This document shows positions 50,520-59,971 of a stretch of DNA of 64,000 nucleotides, piece after piece. Made by a program: the position numbers and the translations under genes. The first letter of the stretch is position 1, and each line of letters begins with the position of its first letter. Under the pieces are notes generated by a model. The model did no database searches, had not been told where the DNA came from, and worked only from the letters and a program-made list of their open reading frames with translations. Source of the stretch: Pseudomonadales bacterium. GTDB taxonomy: Bacteria; Pseudomonadota; Gammaproteobacteria; Pseudomonadales; Pseudohongiellaceae. The stretch is from positions 124,001 through 188,000 of the forward strand of contig JACKOJ010000002.1 in the NCBI GenBank assembly GCA_024234325.1. Reading direction: 5' to 3'.

Positions 50520-51896
50520 ATGACAGCAACTTCCCTGAGCGGCCTGACCGCCATCTCTCCCATCGACGGACGCTATCGCAACAAGGTCGATGCCCTGGGG
50601 CATTACTTCAGCGAATACGCGCTGATTCGCTACCGCGTGATCGTCGAAATCCGCTGGCTGCAGCGTCTCGCCGCACACCCGGGCATTCCCGAAGCGCCGC
50701 AGTTCACCGAGGCAGGCAATCAGGTTCTGGAAAACATCATTGCCAATTTCTCTGTGGCGGATGCCCAGCGCGTCAAGGACATCGAAGCGACGACCAATCA
50801 TGACGTGAAGGCCGTCGAGTATTTCCTGAAGGAGAAGGTCAGCACACACCCCGACCTGGCGCAGCAGATCGAGTTTGTCCACTTCGCCTGCACCTCCGAG
50901 GACATCAACAATCTTTCCTATGCCCTGATGCTGAAGGAAGGCCGCGAGCAGGTCATGCTGCCACTGATGCGGCAACTGATCGACAGACTTCGCGAACTGG
51001 CCCATGAGCACGCGGCGCAACCTCTGCTGTCTCGCACACACGGGCAGACTGCGTCACCGTCTACCGTGGGCAAGGAGTTCGCCAACGTCGTTGCGCGCCT
51101 GGAGCGCCAGTACGCCCAGTTTGCCAGCAACGAGATTCTTGGCAAGATCAACGGCGCCGTCGGCAACTACAACGCGCACCTGTCTGCCTACCCGGACGTG
51201 GACTGGCAGGGTAACGCGCAGTCCTTCGTCCAGTCCCTCGGGCTGGTGTGGAATCCCTATACCACGCAGATCGAACCGCACGACTATATCGCGGAACTGT
51301 TTGGCGCCCTGTGCCGTTTCAACACCATCGTCATCGACCTCGACCGCGACGTCTGGGGCTATATTTCCCTGGGCTATTTCAAGCAGAAAACCATTGCAGG
51401 CGAAGTGGGCTCCTCCACCATGCCGCACAAGGTTAACCCCATCGATTTCGAGAATTCCGAAGGCAATCTCGGCATCGGCAATGCCGTCATGCAGCACATG
51501 GCGGAGAAACTGCCGATCTCCCGCTGGCAGCGCGACCTCACCGATTCCACCGTGCTGCGCAATATCGGCGTCGGCTTTGCCCACAGCGTGATCGCCTACC
51601 ATGCAACGCTGAAGGGCCTGAGCAAACTGTCCATCGCCCCCGAAGTCTTGCTGAAGGATCTGGACAACAGTTGGGAAGTGCTGGCCGAGCCCATCCAGAC
51701 GGTGATGCGCCGTTACAACGTGGAACAGCCTTACGAGAAGCTCAAGGCCTTGACCCGGGGCCAGAAGATCAATCAGCAGGTGCTGGAAACCTTCGTCGCC
51801 ACACTGGACATTCCCGAGGACGCCAAGGCCGCCCTGCGCGCCCTGCGCCCGGAAACCTATATCGGCAACGCGATCGATCAGGCAAAGAAGGTCTGA
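50520..51896 (+). CDS. purB: Adenylosuccinate lyase
   Basis: The 458-residue fumarase-superfamily enzyme acts twice in purine synthesis: on SAICAR and on adenylosuccinate. The signature loop is GSSTMPHKVNPIDFENSEGN; the catalytic Ser is in it, and SRTHGQTASPSTVGKEF holds the base His. FTEAGNQVLENI and ATTNHDVKAVEYFLKEKV are typical of the E. coli-type enzyme. ATG 50520 has an AGGA site. It lies 27 bases after hflD and continues the operon toward roxA. Confidence 0.96.
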   Translation: MTATSLSGLTAISPIDGRYRNKVDALGHYFSEYALIRYRVIVEIRWLQRLAAHPGIPEAPQFTEAGNQVLENIIANFSVADAQRVKDIEATTNHDVKAVEYFLKEKVSTHPDLAQQIEFVHFACTSEDINNLSYALMLKEGREQVMLPLMRQLIDRLRELAHEHAAQPLLSRTHGQTASPSTVGKEFANVVARLERQYAQFASNEILGKINGAVGNYNAHLSAYPDVDWQGNAQSFVQSLGLVWNPYTTQIEPHDYIAELFGALCRFNTIVIDLDRDVWGYISLGYFKQKTIAGEVGSSTMPHKVNPIDFENSEGNLGIGNAVMQHMAEKLPISRWQRDLTDSTVLRNIGVGFAHSVIAYHATLKGLSKLSIAPEVLLKDLDNSWEVLAEPIQTVMRRYNVEQPYEKLKALTRGQKINQQVLETFVATLDIPEDAKAALRALRPETYIGNAIDQAKKV

Positions 51897-51927
51897 TGAC
51901 AATGCCCTGCGCCACGGATGTCCGATC

Positions 51928-53112
51928 TTGAGCCAGCGTCTGCTGCCTGCGTCCTTCGACGCCCGCCGCTTCCTGCGCGAATACTGGCAGAAAAAACCGC
52001 TGCTCATCCGCGGCGACGGGCATTTCCAGGACCCTCTGGGCCGAGATGACATTCTCGAACTGGCCTGCGAGGACTTGGTGGAGTCGCGCCTGATTCGCAG
52101 CGATGCGCATCGACAGCACTGGCAACTGCGTCACGGCCCCTTCACCGCAAAGGCGCTGACCGCTCTGCCCAGGGAACACTGGAGCCTGCTGATACAGGGC
52201 GCCGATCAATGGCACGAGGGGGTGCGCGAATTGCTGCGCGAATTCGATTTCATTCCCCGCTGGCGCATCGACGATGTCATGATCAGCCTCGCGGCAGAAG
52301 GGGGCGGAGTCGGGCCGCATTTCGATTACTACGACGTCTTTCTCGTTCAGGGACTGGGCAAGAAACGCTGGCGTCTCGGCGGGCGTGCGGACAGCAACAG
52401 TGCCCTGCTGCCGGACACGGAGCTGCGTCTGCTGCAGCATTTCGAGACCCAGGAAGACTGGATCGTCGAGCCGGGTGACATTCTTTATATTCCGCCCAAT
52501 ATTGCTCACTACGGCGTCGCCATTGGCGACAGCGTGACCTATTCCGTCGGCTTCCGCGCCCCGTCTGCAGCAGAGCTGCTGGACGAATTCTGCGCCGAAC
52601 TGCTGCCGACCCTGCCGGAGGAGACACGCTACACAGACACCACCGCCCGCCTGCCGGAACAGCCCGGTGAGATCAGCAGCGAGGTGTCCGGACAACTGCG
52701 CGACATGTTTCAGGAACTCCTGCAGAACCCGCTGCCACTGACACGCAGCTTCGCACGTTTCATGACACGACCGAAATACCCGGAGCTGTTCGAGGACGAC
52801 CTGGATGCCAGCGCACAATCGCTGGCAGCAGACCTGCAGGAAGGCGCAGTCCTGCAACGCCATCCCTCGTCCCGCTTCGCGTTTCATCGGCACCCACAAG
52901 GTTGCGAGCTGTACGCCGACGGCGAGAGCTTCACCTGCCCGGCTGGACTTGCAGCCCATCTGCCGGCGCTGTGCGATCCCTTCGCGCCGGAGTTGCCCTG
53001 GGCAGCCCTGATAAGCGAGGATGAGAGCCACGCGCAACTGATCGTGGCGCTGTATAATCAGGGCAGTCTGTGGATTGCCGATGACGAGGAACAAGAGGAA
53101 GACGACGCCTGA
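51928..53112 (+). CDS. roxA: JmjC cupin, ribosomal protein uL16 3-hydroxylase-like (YcfD/RoxA)
   Basis: The 394-residue Fe(II)/2-oxoglutarate oxygenase hydroxylates an arginine of ribosomal protein L16 in E. coli. Iron ligands are His and Asp in GPHFDYYDVFLVQGLGKKRWR and His in PPNIAHYGVAIGDSVTYSVGFRAP. N-terminal FLREYWQKKPLLIRG is typical. The C-terminal part includes the winged-helix dimerisation region. The start is TTG 51928; there is no in-frame ATG and a stop lies upstream. Its stop overlaps the next ATG by one base. Confidence 0.9.
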   Translation: MSQRLLPASFDARRFLREYWQKKPLLIRGDGHFQDPLGRDDILELACEDLVESRLIRSDAHRQHWQLRHGPFTAKALTALPREHWSLLIQGADQWHEGVRELLREFDFIPRWRIDDVMISLAAEGGGVGPHFDYYDVFLVQGLGKKRWRLGGRADSNSALLPDTELRLLQHFETQEDWIVEPGDILYIPPNIAHYGVAIGDSVTYSVGFRAPSAAELLDEFCAELLPTLPEETRYTDTTARLPEQPGEISSEVSGQLRDMFQELLQNPLPLTRSFARFMTRPKYPELFEDDLDASAQSLAADLQEGAVLQRHPSSRFAFHRHPQGCELYADGESFTCPAGLAAHLPALCDPFAPELPWAALISEDESHAQLIVALYNQGSLWIADDEEQEEDDA

Positions 53113-53912
53113 TGCCAAACCCAGCCCGCCAGACCCCACGCGCACGCCTGCTCCGTCAAGGCACCGCCCTGCTCTGCCTGCTGGGGCTCAGCTTCCTTGC
53201 CCAGGCCCAGAACAGTGTGCCCGCCAGTCAGCAGGCCGTCATCGAGATCGTTCGCCTGCAGCACCGCGACCCTGCCGTGGTACGGGCGGCCATCGAACCC
53301 CATCTCGATGAGCGCGGCGCCATCAGCCAGATCGACCACAACCTCATCATCAGCACCTCCCGCGCCAATCTCGACGAACTGGAGGCGCTGATCGAACAGG
53401 TTGATGTGCCCCTGAAGCGATTTCTGATCCGCGTGGATTTCGACTACGCGACTCCCCGGGTGCAAACCCAGCCGGACGGTGGACTGATTACCACCACCAG
53501 CACCCAGGACCTGACACCGGACAATCCCGTGCAGAGCATCGTGGTCAACGAGGGTGAGTACGCCTATTTCAGCCGCAGCGAATCCACGCCGCGCATGAAC
53601 CCGGTCTTTTCCCCCTGGGGACTGCGCCTGGAACAGGACGCTGCCGAATCACGACAGAGCGTTGCAGTGCGGGCACAGATGACAGGCCAGGATCGCGTCA
53701 ACGTGGAACTTGCAACCACGTCCACAGAGGCACTGCCCGGCGACCAGACGCAGAGCCAGGTACTGCAGACTACCAGCGAGCTTGCCCTGAACCAGTGGCT
53801 GCCCCTGAACACGGCGCGCTTCCGCTATCCGCAGCCCGACAATGGCCTGCAGGTCGTGACCACGCAGTACGAGGGCGGCATTGCCGTGCGCGTTGAGATC
53901 ATGCCGGACTAA
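53112..53912 (+). CDS. Exported protein with secretin-type short N domain
   Basis: The 266-residue product has a signal peptide (GTALLCLLGLSFLAQAQ). Residues about 38-105 (QAVIEIVRLQHRDPAVVRAAIEPHLDERGAISQIDHNLIISTSRANLDELEALIEQVDVPLKRFLIRVDF) match the secretin short N-domain found in type II secretion and pilus secretins. The remainder (about 110-266) has no pore-forming segment, so it is not a secretin itself. It could be a free-standing periplasmic partner. It starts with ATGA-like overlap after roxA and precedes pabB by 40 bases. Confidence 0.7.
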   Translation: MPNPARQTPRARLLRQGTALLCLLGLSFLAQAQNSVPASQQAVIEIVRLQHRDPAVVRAAIEPHLDERGAISQIDHNLIISTSRANLDELEALIEQVDVPLKRFLIRVDFDYATPRVQTQPDGGLITTTSTQDLTPDNPVQSIVVNEGEYAYFSRSESTPRMNPVFSPWGLRLEQDAAESRQSVAVRAQMTGQDRVNVELATTSTEALPGDQTQSQVLQTTSELALNQWLPLNTARFRYPQPDNGLQVVTTQYEGGIAVRVEIMPD

Positions 53913-53952
53913 GGGCCTGTTCACTCACCTGAATTACCCGGAAGCCCATCCC

Positions 53953-55230
53953 ATGAGCGTCTATCGACAGCAAACCCTGCCCTATCAGCGTGATTCTGCC
54001 CACCTGATCCGGCGGCTTGCCGCCCTGCCCGGCCTCGTCTGCCTGGACAGCGGCCTGGGCGACAGCCCTCATGGCCGCTACGATATCCTCAGCGCCCTGC
54101 CGAGCGAGACCCTGCGTACCGCCCCTGGGGCGTCCCCAGCAGAGACCTTTCGCAGCATTGATGCCCTGCTGGCCCGACACCAAGCTGCTTCCCCAGCGGA
54201 CGCGCTCGCTTCACTGCCGTTTCAGGGCGGTGCCATCGGCTATGTCGGCTACGACGGGGCAAGCCGGGTTGGCCTCTATCACTGGGCAATCATCGTGGAC
54301 CATCAGGCCCGACAAAGCCGTCTGCTGGCCCTGCCCCAATGTTCCGACGACAACTGGAAGCAGGTACAACAGTGTCTGAGCGCCCCCTTGCAGGAAACGC
54401 CCCCGTTCGAGCTGGAGGCGCCGTTTCGCGCAAATTTCACCCAGCAGGAGTACGCCGACGCCTTCGCCCGCATTCAGGACTATATCCACGCCGGGGACTG
54501 CTACCAGGTCAATCTGGCACAACGCTTCGCATCTCACTATGCCGGCAACCCGCTGACGGCCTGGCTGCGCCTGCGTACCCACGTCCACAGCCCCTTTGCC
54601 GCCTACATGGAAGCCGGTGACGAAACCCTGCTCAGCTTCTCCCCGGAACGCTTTCTGCGCGTACGGGACGGCCAGGTGCTGACGCAGCCGATCAAGGGTA
54701 CGCGGCGACGCGCGGAAGATCCGACAGAGGACCGTGCGCTGGCCGCGGCCCTGCTGAGCAGTCCCAAGGATCGCGCGGAGAACCTGATGATTGTGGACCT
54801 GCTGCGCAACGACCTCGGCACCCTGTGTGCCACGGGTTCTGTGAAAGTGGAGCAGTTGTTCGAGCTGCAGAGTTTCAGCAATGTGCACCACCTGGTCAGC
54901 ACAATCAGCGCTCGCCTGGACGCAGCGCATACGGCGCTGGCACTGCTGGGCAACTGCTTTCCTGGCGGATCGATTACAGGGGCGCCCAAGAAACGGGCCA
55001 TGGAGATTATCGAAGAGCTGGAGCCGGATTCCCGCCAGGCCTATTGCGGCACCTTCTTCCATGCGGGATTCAACGGCAGCCTGGATTCCAGCATCCTGAT
55101 TCGCAGCCTGGTGTGCCGGGATTCAGAGGTGTTCTGCTGGGGCGGAGGCGGCATTGTCGCCGACTCCGAATGCGCCCAGGAATATCAAGAATGCTATGAC
55201 AAAATAGACAATATAATCAAAAGATTATAG
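53953..55230 (+). CDS. pabB: Aminodeoxychorismate synthase component I
   Basis: The 425-residue enzyme converts chorismate to 4-amino-4-deoxychorismate with PabA, for folate. The N-terminal part includes GAIGYVGYDGASRVGLY; the chorismate-binding part shows DCYQVNLAQRFAS, FAAYMEAGDETLLSFSPERFLRVR, TQPIKGTRRRAED (catalytic Lys), NLMIVDLLRNDLG and PGGSITGAPKKRAMEIIEELE. PabB rather than TrpE is favoured by length and PIKGT. ATG 53953 fits the domain start; the ribosome site is weak. It converges on thrH. Confidence 0.92.
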   Translation: MSVYRQQTLPYQRDSAHLIRRLAALPGLVCLDSGLGDSPHGRYDILSALPSETLRTAPGASPAETFRSIDALLARHQAASPADALASLPFQGGAIGYVGYDGASRVGLYHWAIIVDHQARQSRLLALPQCSDDNWKQVQQCLSAPLQETPPFELEAPFRANFTQQEYADAFARIQDYIHAGDCYQVNLAQRFASHYAGNPLTAWLRLRTHVHSPFAAYMEAGDETLLSFSPERFLRVRDGQVLTQPIKGTRRRAEDPTEDRALAAALLSSPKDRAENLMIVDLLRNDLGTLCATGSVKVEQLFELQSFSNVHHLVSTISARLDAAHTALALLGNCFPGGSITGAPKKRAMEIIEELEPDSRQAYCGTFFHAGFNGSLDSSILIRSLVCRDSEVFCWGGGGIVADSECAQEYQECYDKIDNIIKRL

Positions 55231-55249
55231 AGTTTATTTAAAGTAGATT

Positions 55250-55867
55250 TTACTCAGGAATGACGCGCTGACTGCCCTTGGCAAACTCACGCTGCAGATC
55301 CTTGTACTCCGTGACCGACGCAAACTGCGGAAACTCCGCAATCACATTGGCAGGTGCACGGAACAACACGCCCACATCCGCCTCGGACAGCATGGTGGTG
55401 TCGTTGTAGGAATCCCCCGCTGCCAGCACACGGTAGTTCAAACCGTGAAAGGCCTTCACGCACTGACGCTTCGGGTCTTTCTGGCGCAGTTTGTAATCCA
55501 CCACCTTGCCACTCTCGTCGGTGATCAGGCGATGGCAGAACAGCGTGGGGAAGCCCAGTTGACGCATCAGCGGCTGGGAGAACTCATAGAAAGTGTCGGA
55601 CAGAATCACCACCTGGAAGCGCTCGCGCAGCCAGTCGATGAACTCGCGCGCTCCCGGCATGGGGCTCATGCCTGCAATCACTTCCTGAATGTCCGGCAGC
55701 CCGAGCTTGTGCTCGTCCAGAATGCGCAGACGCTGCTTCATCAGCACGTCGTAATCGGGGATATCGCGGGTGGTGGCCCGCAGCGCGTCGATTCCCGTCC
55801 GTTCGGCAAAACCGATCCAGATTTCCGGTACCAAAACCCCTTCAAGATCAAGACAGACGACTTCCAC
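55250..55867 (-). CDS. thrH: Phosphoserine/homoserine phosphotransferase ThrH
   Basis: The 205-residue HAD enzyme has phosphoserine phosphatase and phosphoserine:homoserine phosphotransferase activity in Pseudomonas aeruginosa. Motif I is CLDLEGVLVPE (DxEGV in place of DxDGT), motif II VILSDTFYEF, motif III and IV GDSYNDTTMLSEAD. The GTG start at 55867 has AGGAG at perfect spacing and gives the same length as the Pseudomonas protein. Open frame upstream is not needed. Confidence 0.93.
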   Translation of the reverse strand: MEVVCLDLEGVLVPEIWIGFAERTGIDALRATTRDIPDYDVLMKQRLRILDEHKLGLPDIQEVIAGMSPMPGAREFIDWLRERFQVVILSDTFYEFSQPLMRQLGFPTLFCHRLITDESGKVVDYKLRQKDPKRQCVKAFHGLNYRVLAAGDSYNDTTMLSEADVGVLFRAPANVIAEFPQFASVTEYKDLQREFAKGSQRVIPE

Positions 55868-56032
55868 GCAATACTCCTGGCCCGCAGGCGAATCAAAACG
55901 CGTCAATTTACCCACTTCCCCCGGGGCTTGCAAGGCGCAGCGGGTTTACCCACGCAGGCAAATCATAGAGAATGCCACGCAATCATTCCCCGACCACTGT
56001 CGTGGCTTCGCGACCGTTTTACGAAGGACATC

Positions 56033-56764
56033 ATGATCACAGCGCAGGACATTGACGCACTCGACAGCGAGTTTCAGACCCAGGAGCCGAAGGAGATTCT
56101 TCGCCGCATCCTGAGCGAGGTTCCCAATATCGCCATCTCCTTCAGCGGCGCGGAAGACGTGGCCCTCGTGGTCATGGCCTGGAAGCTGAAAAAGGACATC
56201 AAGGTCTTCAGCCTGGACACCGGTCGCCTGCACCCGGAGACCCTGCGCTTCCTGGAACAGGTGCGCAAGCAATACAGCATCGACATCGAATTCCTCAGCC
56301 CCGACGGCGAGGCACTGGCGGCCTTCACGAAGAAGAAGGGCCTGTTCAGCTTCTACGAGGACGGCCACGAGGAGTGCTGCGGCATTCGCAAGATCGCCCC
56401 GCTGCGCCGCCACCTGCAGGGACTGGATGCTTGGATCAGCGGGCAGCGCAAGGATCAGAGTCCCACGCGCAGCAACGTGCCCGTGGCCCAGGTAGACAAG
56501 GCTTTCTCCACAGAGGGGCATACGCTGCTCAAGTTCAATCCCTTCGCCAACTGGAGTTCGCGTCAGGTGTGGGACTACATCCGCATGTTCGATGTGCCCT
56601 ACAACCCCCTGCACGACCGCGGCTTCATCAGCATCGGCTGCGAGCCCTGCACCCGCCCCGTCGGACCCAACCAGCACGAGCGCGAAGGGCGCTGGTGGTG
56701 GGAGGAAGCCACCGCCAAGGAATGCGGCCTGCACAAGGCCAATGTGATTGTCAGCGACCGCTGA
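56033..56764 (+). CDS. cysH: Assimilatory adenylylsulfate (APS) reductase
   Basis: The 243-residue enzyme reduces APS to sulfite. The PP-loop-like SFSGAEDVALVVMAW region and FSLDTGRLHPETLRFL are common to CysH. The pairs CCGIRK and GCEPCTRPV bind a [4Fe-4S] cluster and mark it as APS-type, unlike the PAPS reductase of E. coli. The C-terminal catalytic motif ECGLHK supplies the redox Cys. ATG 56033 has AAGGA five bases ahead. Its stop abuts that of cysB. Siroheme for sulfite reduction comes from cysG. Confidence 0.94.
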   Translation: MITAQDIDALDSEFQTQEPKEILRRILSEVPNIAISFSGAEDVALVVMAWKLKKDIKVFSLDTGRLHPETLRFLEQVRKQYSIDIEFLSPDGEALAAFTKKKGLFSFYEDGHEECCGIRKIAPLRRHLQGLDAWISGQRKDQSPTRSNVPVAQVDKAFSTEGHTLLKFNPFANWSSRQVWDYIRMFDVPYNPLHDRGFISIGCEPCTRPVGPNQHEREGRWWWEEATAKECGLHKANVIVSDR

Positions 56765-57739
56765 TCACAGCACCGGAATCTGCACCGACGCAAAGAGCTG
56801 ATCCACCTCGCTCTGACTGCTGCAGGCCAGTGCCTCGCCAATGCGCTCGTCACTCAGCAGCGGCGCGAACATGGTGACAAAGTCCCGCATGTAACGTCGC
56901 AGGTAGGCGCCGCGCCGGAAACTGATGCGCGTGGTGCTGTACTCGAACAGATGGCTCACATCCACCGCGACCAGATCGCGATCGTTCTCGCGCTCCCAGG
57001 CCATGCTCGCCACAATGCCAATGCCAACCCCCAGACGCACATAGGTCTTGATCACGTCGGCATCCGCCGCGGTCACAACCACGTGGGGCGACAGGTTCCG
57101 GGAACGAAAGGCATCATCCAGCTTGCTGCGCCCCGTAAAGCCGGACACGTAGGTGACAATGGGATAGGCTGCAATGTCCGCAAGCCCCAGCACGGGGATC
57201 GACAACAGGGGATGCCCTGCCGGAAGCAGCAACACCCGGTTCCAGCGATAACAGGGCATCATCACCAGATCGCCGACACGCTCCATGGCTTCGGTGGCAA
57301 TGGCAAAATCCGCTGCCCCCCTTGCCGCCATCTCTGCGATCTGCAACGGTGTGCCCTGATGCATCTGCAGCGATACCTGCGGATAACGCGCCAGGAAGCG
57401 GCTGATGACGGCAGGCAACACATAACGGGACTGGGTATGAGTGGTGGCGATGGACAGCGTGCCGGCATCCTCGCTGGCAAACTCCTGGGCAATCTGGCGA
57501 ATATTGTCCACCCGCAGCAACACATCCCCCGCCGCCTCCAGAATGTGCTCCCCCGCTGGGGTCAGGCCGGTCAGATGCTTGCCGCTGCGCAGAAAGATCT
57601 GCACCCCCAGCTCTTCCTCCAGTTGCAGGATCTGTTTGCTGACCCCGGGTTGCGAGGTGTACAGACTCTGCGCGGCAGCCGACACATTCATGCCCCGACG
57701 TGCTACCTCCCAGATGTAGCGCAATTGCTGCAGCTTCAT
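56765..57739 (-). CDS. cysB: LysR-type regulator CysB
   Basis: The 324-residue transcription factor activates sulfate-assimilation genes with N-acetylserine. The HTH is MKLQQLRYIWEVARRGMNVSAAAQSLYTSQPGVSKQILQLEEELGVQIFLR; the effector part includes THTQSRYVLPAVI and the anion-binding VTYVSGFTGRSKLDDAFRSR. Length is standard. It overlaps the 5'-nucleotidase gene by four bases (ATGA), so they are probably one operon, and is convergent to cysH with touching stops. Confidence 0.95.
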   Translation of the reverse strand: MKLQQLRYIWEVARRGMNVSAAAQSLYTSQPGVSKQILQLEEELGVQIFLRSGKHLTGLTPAGEHILEAAGDVLLRVDNIRQIAQEFASEDAGTLSIATTHTQSRYVLPAVISRFLARYPQVSLQMHQGTPLQIAEMAARGAADFAIATEAMERVGDLVMMPCYRWNRVLLLPAGHPLLSIPVLGLADIAAYPIVTYVSGFTGRSKLDDAFRSRNLSPHVVVTAADADVIKTYVRLGVGIGIVASMAWERENDRDLVAVDVSHLFEYSTTRISFRRGAYLRRYMRDFVTMFAPLLSDERIGEALACSSQSEVDQLFASVQIPVL

Positions 57740-58662
57740 GTGGAGCCGCCCGCCTTCGCCGGGACAGCCGGATTGTTCGCGACACCGCTCGGGACATGGC
57801 CAGTGGCGACGTGATTGCGGGCGGAATCGCAGTGGGCTTCCTGATCGTCAAAGAACACGTCCGCGTCATAGGCCTGCAGGAAGGGGCCCTTCTCCATGCC
57901 GCCGAGGAACAGGGATTCGTCGATGCGGATATTCCAGGCCCGCAGGGTCTTGACCACCCGCTCGTGAGTCGGCGCCGAGCGGGCCGTGACCAGACAGGTC
58001 CGGATCGGTGACTCGCCGGGCGGGAACTCCATCTGCAACTGCTGTAGGGCCGCGAGAAAGGGTTTGAACGGCCCGCCGGAAAGTGGCTGATTCGCGGCCA
58101 GTCGCTCACTGGCCGTGAACGCCTCCAGGCCACTCGCCTTGTAAATCTTCTCCGCCTCGTCCGAGAACAGCACCGCATCGCCGTCAAAGGCAAACTTCAG
58201 TTGTTCCTCATTGCGCGACTGCACCTGGGACGGCAGGATGGTTGCGGCCGCGATGCCGGATTCCAGGGCGTGACGCACATCGCTGCCGTCGGTGGACAGG
58301 AACAGGTGCGAGTTGAAGGCACGAATATAGCGATAGGGACTGTCGCCGCCGCAGAATGCCGCCCGGGTGATGCTGAGGCCGTAATGGGCAATGGAGTTGA
58401 ACACCCGCAGCCCCGTGTCGGCGCTGTTGCGCGAGAGCAGGATCACCTCGACCCGCTCCGCCTTCAGCATACGATTGATGTTGAGCAGCTTGTTGACCAG
58501 CCCAAAGGCATCCCCGGGAGCCAGAGGTTCCTCTTCGTGGGTGATCTGGTACTGCTGGTAGGCTTCCAGCCCCTCTTCCTCGAACACCCTGTGGCTCTCG
58601 CGCAGGTCAAACAGGGCGCGGGAGGAGATGGCGATCACCAGTTTTTGCGGGCGGTCTGTCAT
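57736..58662 (-). CDS. 5'-nucleotidase (NT5/5_nucleotid family)
   Basis: The 308-residue product fits the cytosolic 5'-nucleotidase family of the HAD superfamily. Seen are VIAISSRALFDLRESHRVFEEEGL (motif I region), RVEVILLSRNSADTGLRVFNSI, FDGDAVLFSDEAEKIYK, and CLVTARSAPTHERVVKTLRAW and SLFLGGMEKGPFLQAYDADVFFDDQ. A mono-nucleotide substrate is likely. ATG 58662 has an AAGGA site; a longer frame lacks one. Divergent from the patatin gene with 160 bases between. Confidence 0.87.
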   Translation of the reverse strand: MTDRPQKLVIAISSRALFDLRESHRVFEEEGLEAYQQYQITHEEEPLAPGDAFGLVNKLLNINRMLKAERVEVILLSRNSADTGLRVFNSIAHYGLSITRAAFCGGDSPYRYIRAFNSHLFLSTDGSDVRHALESGIAAATILPSQVQSRNEEQLKFAFDGDAVLFSDEAEKIYKASGLEAFTASERLAANQPLSGGPFKPFLAALQQLQMEFPPGESPIRTCLVTARSAPTHERVVKTLRAWNIRIDESLFLGGMEKGPFLQAYDADVFFDDQEAHCDSARNHVATGHVPSGVANNPAVPAKAGGST

Positions 58663-58824
58663 GGCACATCCTTGAAGCGGCGAATGGTGCCCAGTATAGA
58701 GCAAAGCAGCGCCGCTGTTGCCTCCTCCTTGCAGGAAAACGCGCCTTGCGGCTTGGATTGCAGTGTCCAGGGCGGCTAGAATCGACGGCTGGCACGACAA
58801 CAGTGTTCTCTCAGGGACGTCGGA

Positions 58825-59958
58825 ATGCACGAAGAACAACCCAAAGCGAAGAAAGCGCTCGTTCTCTCAGGAGGCGGTGCCCGTGGTGCCTATCAGGTGG
58901 GGGTGCTGCGCGCGATCGCCGACCTGCTGCCGCACCAGTCCCCCAATCCCTTCGAGATCATTACCGGCGCCTCGGCAGGTTCGCTGAATGCTGCAGCCGT
59001 TGCCAGCAGTGCGCAGCGCCTGCGCACCGGCGTGCGCGCGCTTGAATACGTGTGGAAAAGCATCAGCAGCGACCAGGTCTACCGGCTCGATTCAGGCGGT
59101 CTGATCAGCAATGCCTCGAACTGGGTGTTCTCCTTCCTCAGCAACCGCCGCCGCAACACGCCAACCTCCCTGCTGGACAATGCCCCACTGGAGGCCCTGC
59201 TGACCAAGGTCATCAAGTTCGACCGCGTGTCACGCAATATCGAGCGGGGGTTTCTGGAGGCGCTGGCGGTCACGGCGTCCGGCTACAGCAGCGGCGAATC
59301 GGTGTCTTTCTACCAAGGGGTAGAACGCCTGAAGAACTGGGAACACCCACACCGCATGGGCATTCGCACGCAATTGACCATCGAACATCTGATGGCTTCC
59401 ACGGCAATCCCCACCCTGTTTCCTGCGGTGCGCATCAATCGCGAATACTTCGGCGACGGCGCCATCCGCCAACTGGCGCCGCTCAGCCCGGCGATCCAAC
59501 TGGGCGCCGACCGCATTCTGGCCGTGGGTGTCAGCAGCCGCTCCCGACGCCCGGAGAAGGGTATGGAGCCCACACATCCGTCGCTGACCCAGATCCTCGC
59601 CCACATCCTCAACAGCGCCTTCGTCGATACCATGACCAATGACGTCGAAAACCTGCGCCGCTGCAACAAGATGGTGCCCCTGATTCCCCCGGAGCTCGCC
59701 CAGAAGGACCGGGCCCTGAACCTGCGCAACATCGATCTGCTGGACATCAACCCCAGCGAAAACCTCAACGACATCGCCTCCGACTACTTCGACGATCTGC
59801 CCCGCGCCCTCAAGCTGTTCATTCGCGACGCCGGCTCCAGCACCGTGTTGAGCCTGCTCATGTTTGAAAAACGCTACTGCAGCCGCCTGATCGAACTGGG
59901 CTACAACGATGCCATGGCGAAGGAACAGGAAATCCTCGCGTTCTTCCAGGAGGCCTGA
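58825..59958 (+). CDS. Patatin-like phospholipase
   Basis: The 377-residue product has the patatin oxyanion motif LSGGGARGAYQVG at the N-terminus, the nucleophile GASAGS in IITGASAGSLNAAA, and the Asp of the dyad in YFGDGAIRQLAPLSPAIQLGADRILAVG. A basic central stretch (SFLSNRRRNT) and no signal peptide suggest a cytosolic or membrane-associated lipid hydrolase, as in RssA- or YchK-like proteins. Substrate unknown. The stop lies in a hairpin shared with the convergent msrA. Confidence 0.9.
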   Translation: MHEEQPKAKKALVLSGGGARGAYQVGVLRAIADLLPHQSPNPFEIITGASAGSLNAAAVASSAQRLRTGVRALEYVWKSISSDQVYRLDSGGLISNASNWVFSFLSNRRRNTPTSLLDNAPLEALLTKVIKFDRVSRNIERGFLEALAVTASGYSSGESVSFYQGVERLKNWEHPHRMGIRTQLTIEHLMASTAIPTLFPAVRINREYFGDGAIRQLAPLSPAIQLGADRILAVGVSSRSRRPEKGMEPTHPSLTQILAHILNSAFVDTMTNDVENLRRCNKMVPLIPPELAQKDRALNLRNIDLLDINPSENLNDIASDYFDDLPRALKLFIRDAGSSTVLSLLMFEKRYCSRLIELGYNDAMAKEQEILAFFQEA

Positions 59959-59971
59959 ACCTCAGGCCTCC
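59949..59971. repeat. Perfect 10-bp hairpin containing both convergent stop codons
   Basis: GGAGGCCTGA (59949-59958) pairs with TCAGGCCTCC (59962-59971) around ACC. The patatin stop TGA ends the left arm and the msrA stop (TGA on the minus strand) begins the right arm. Same arrangement seen at lower degree at infA/clpA. No T-run; termination efficiency is unknown. Confidence 0.75.

Noticed and set aside
55445..56032. Long N-terminal extension of CysH
   Set aside because: It is antisense to thrH; CysH homology begins at ATG 56033, which has an AAGGA site.
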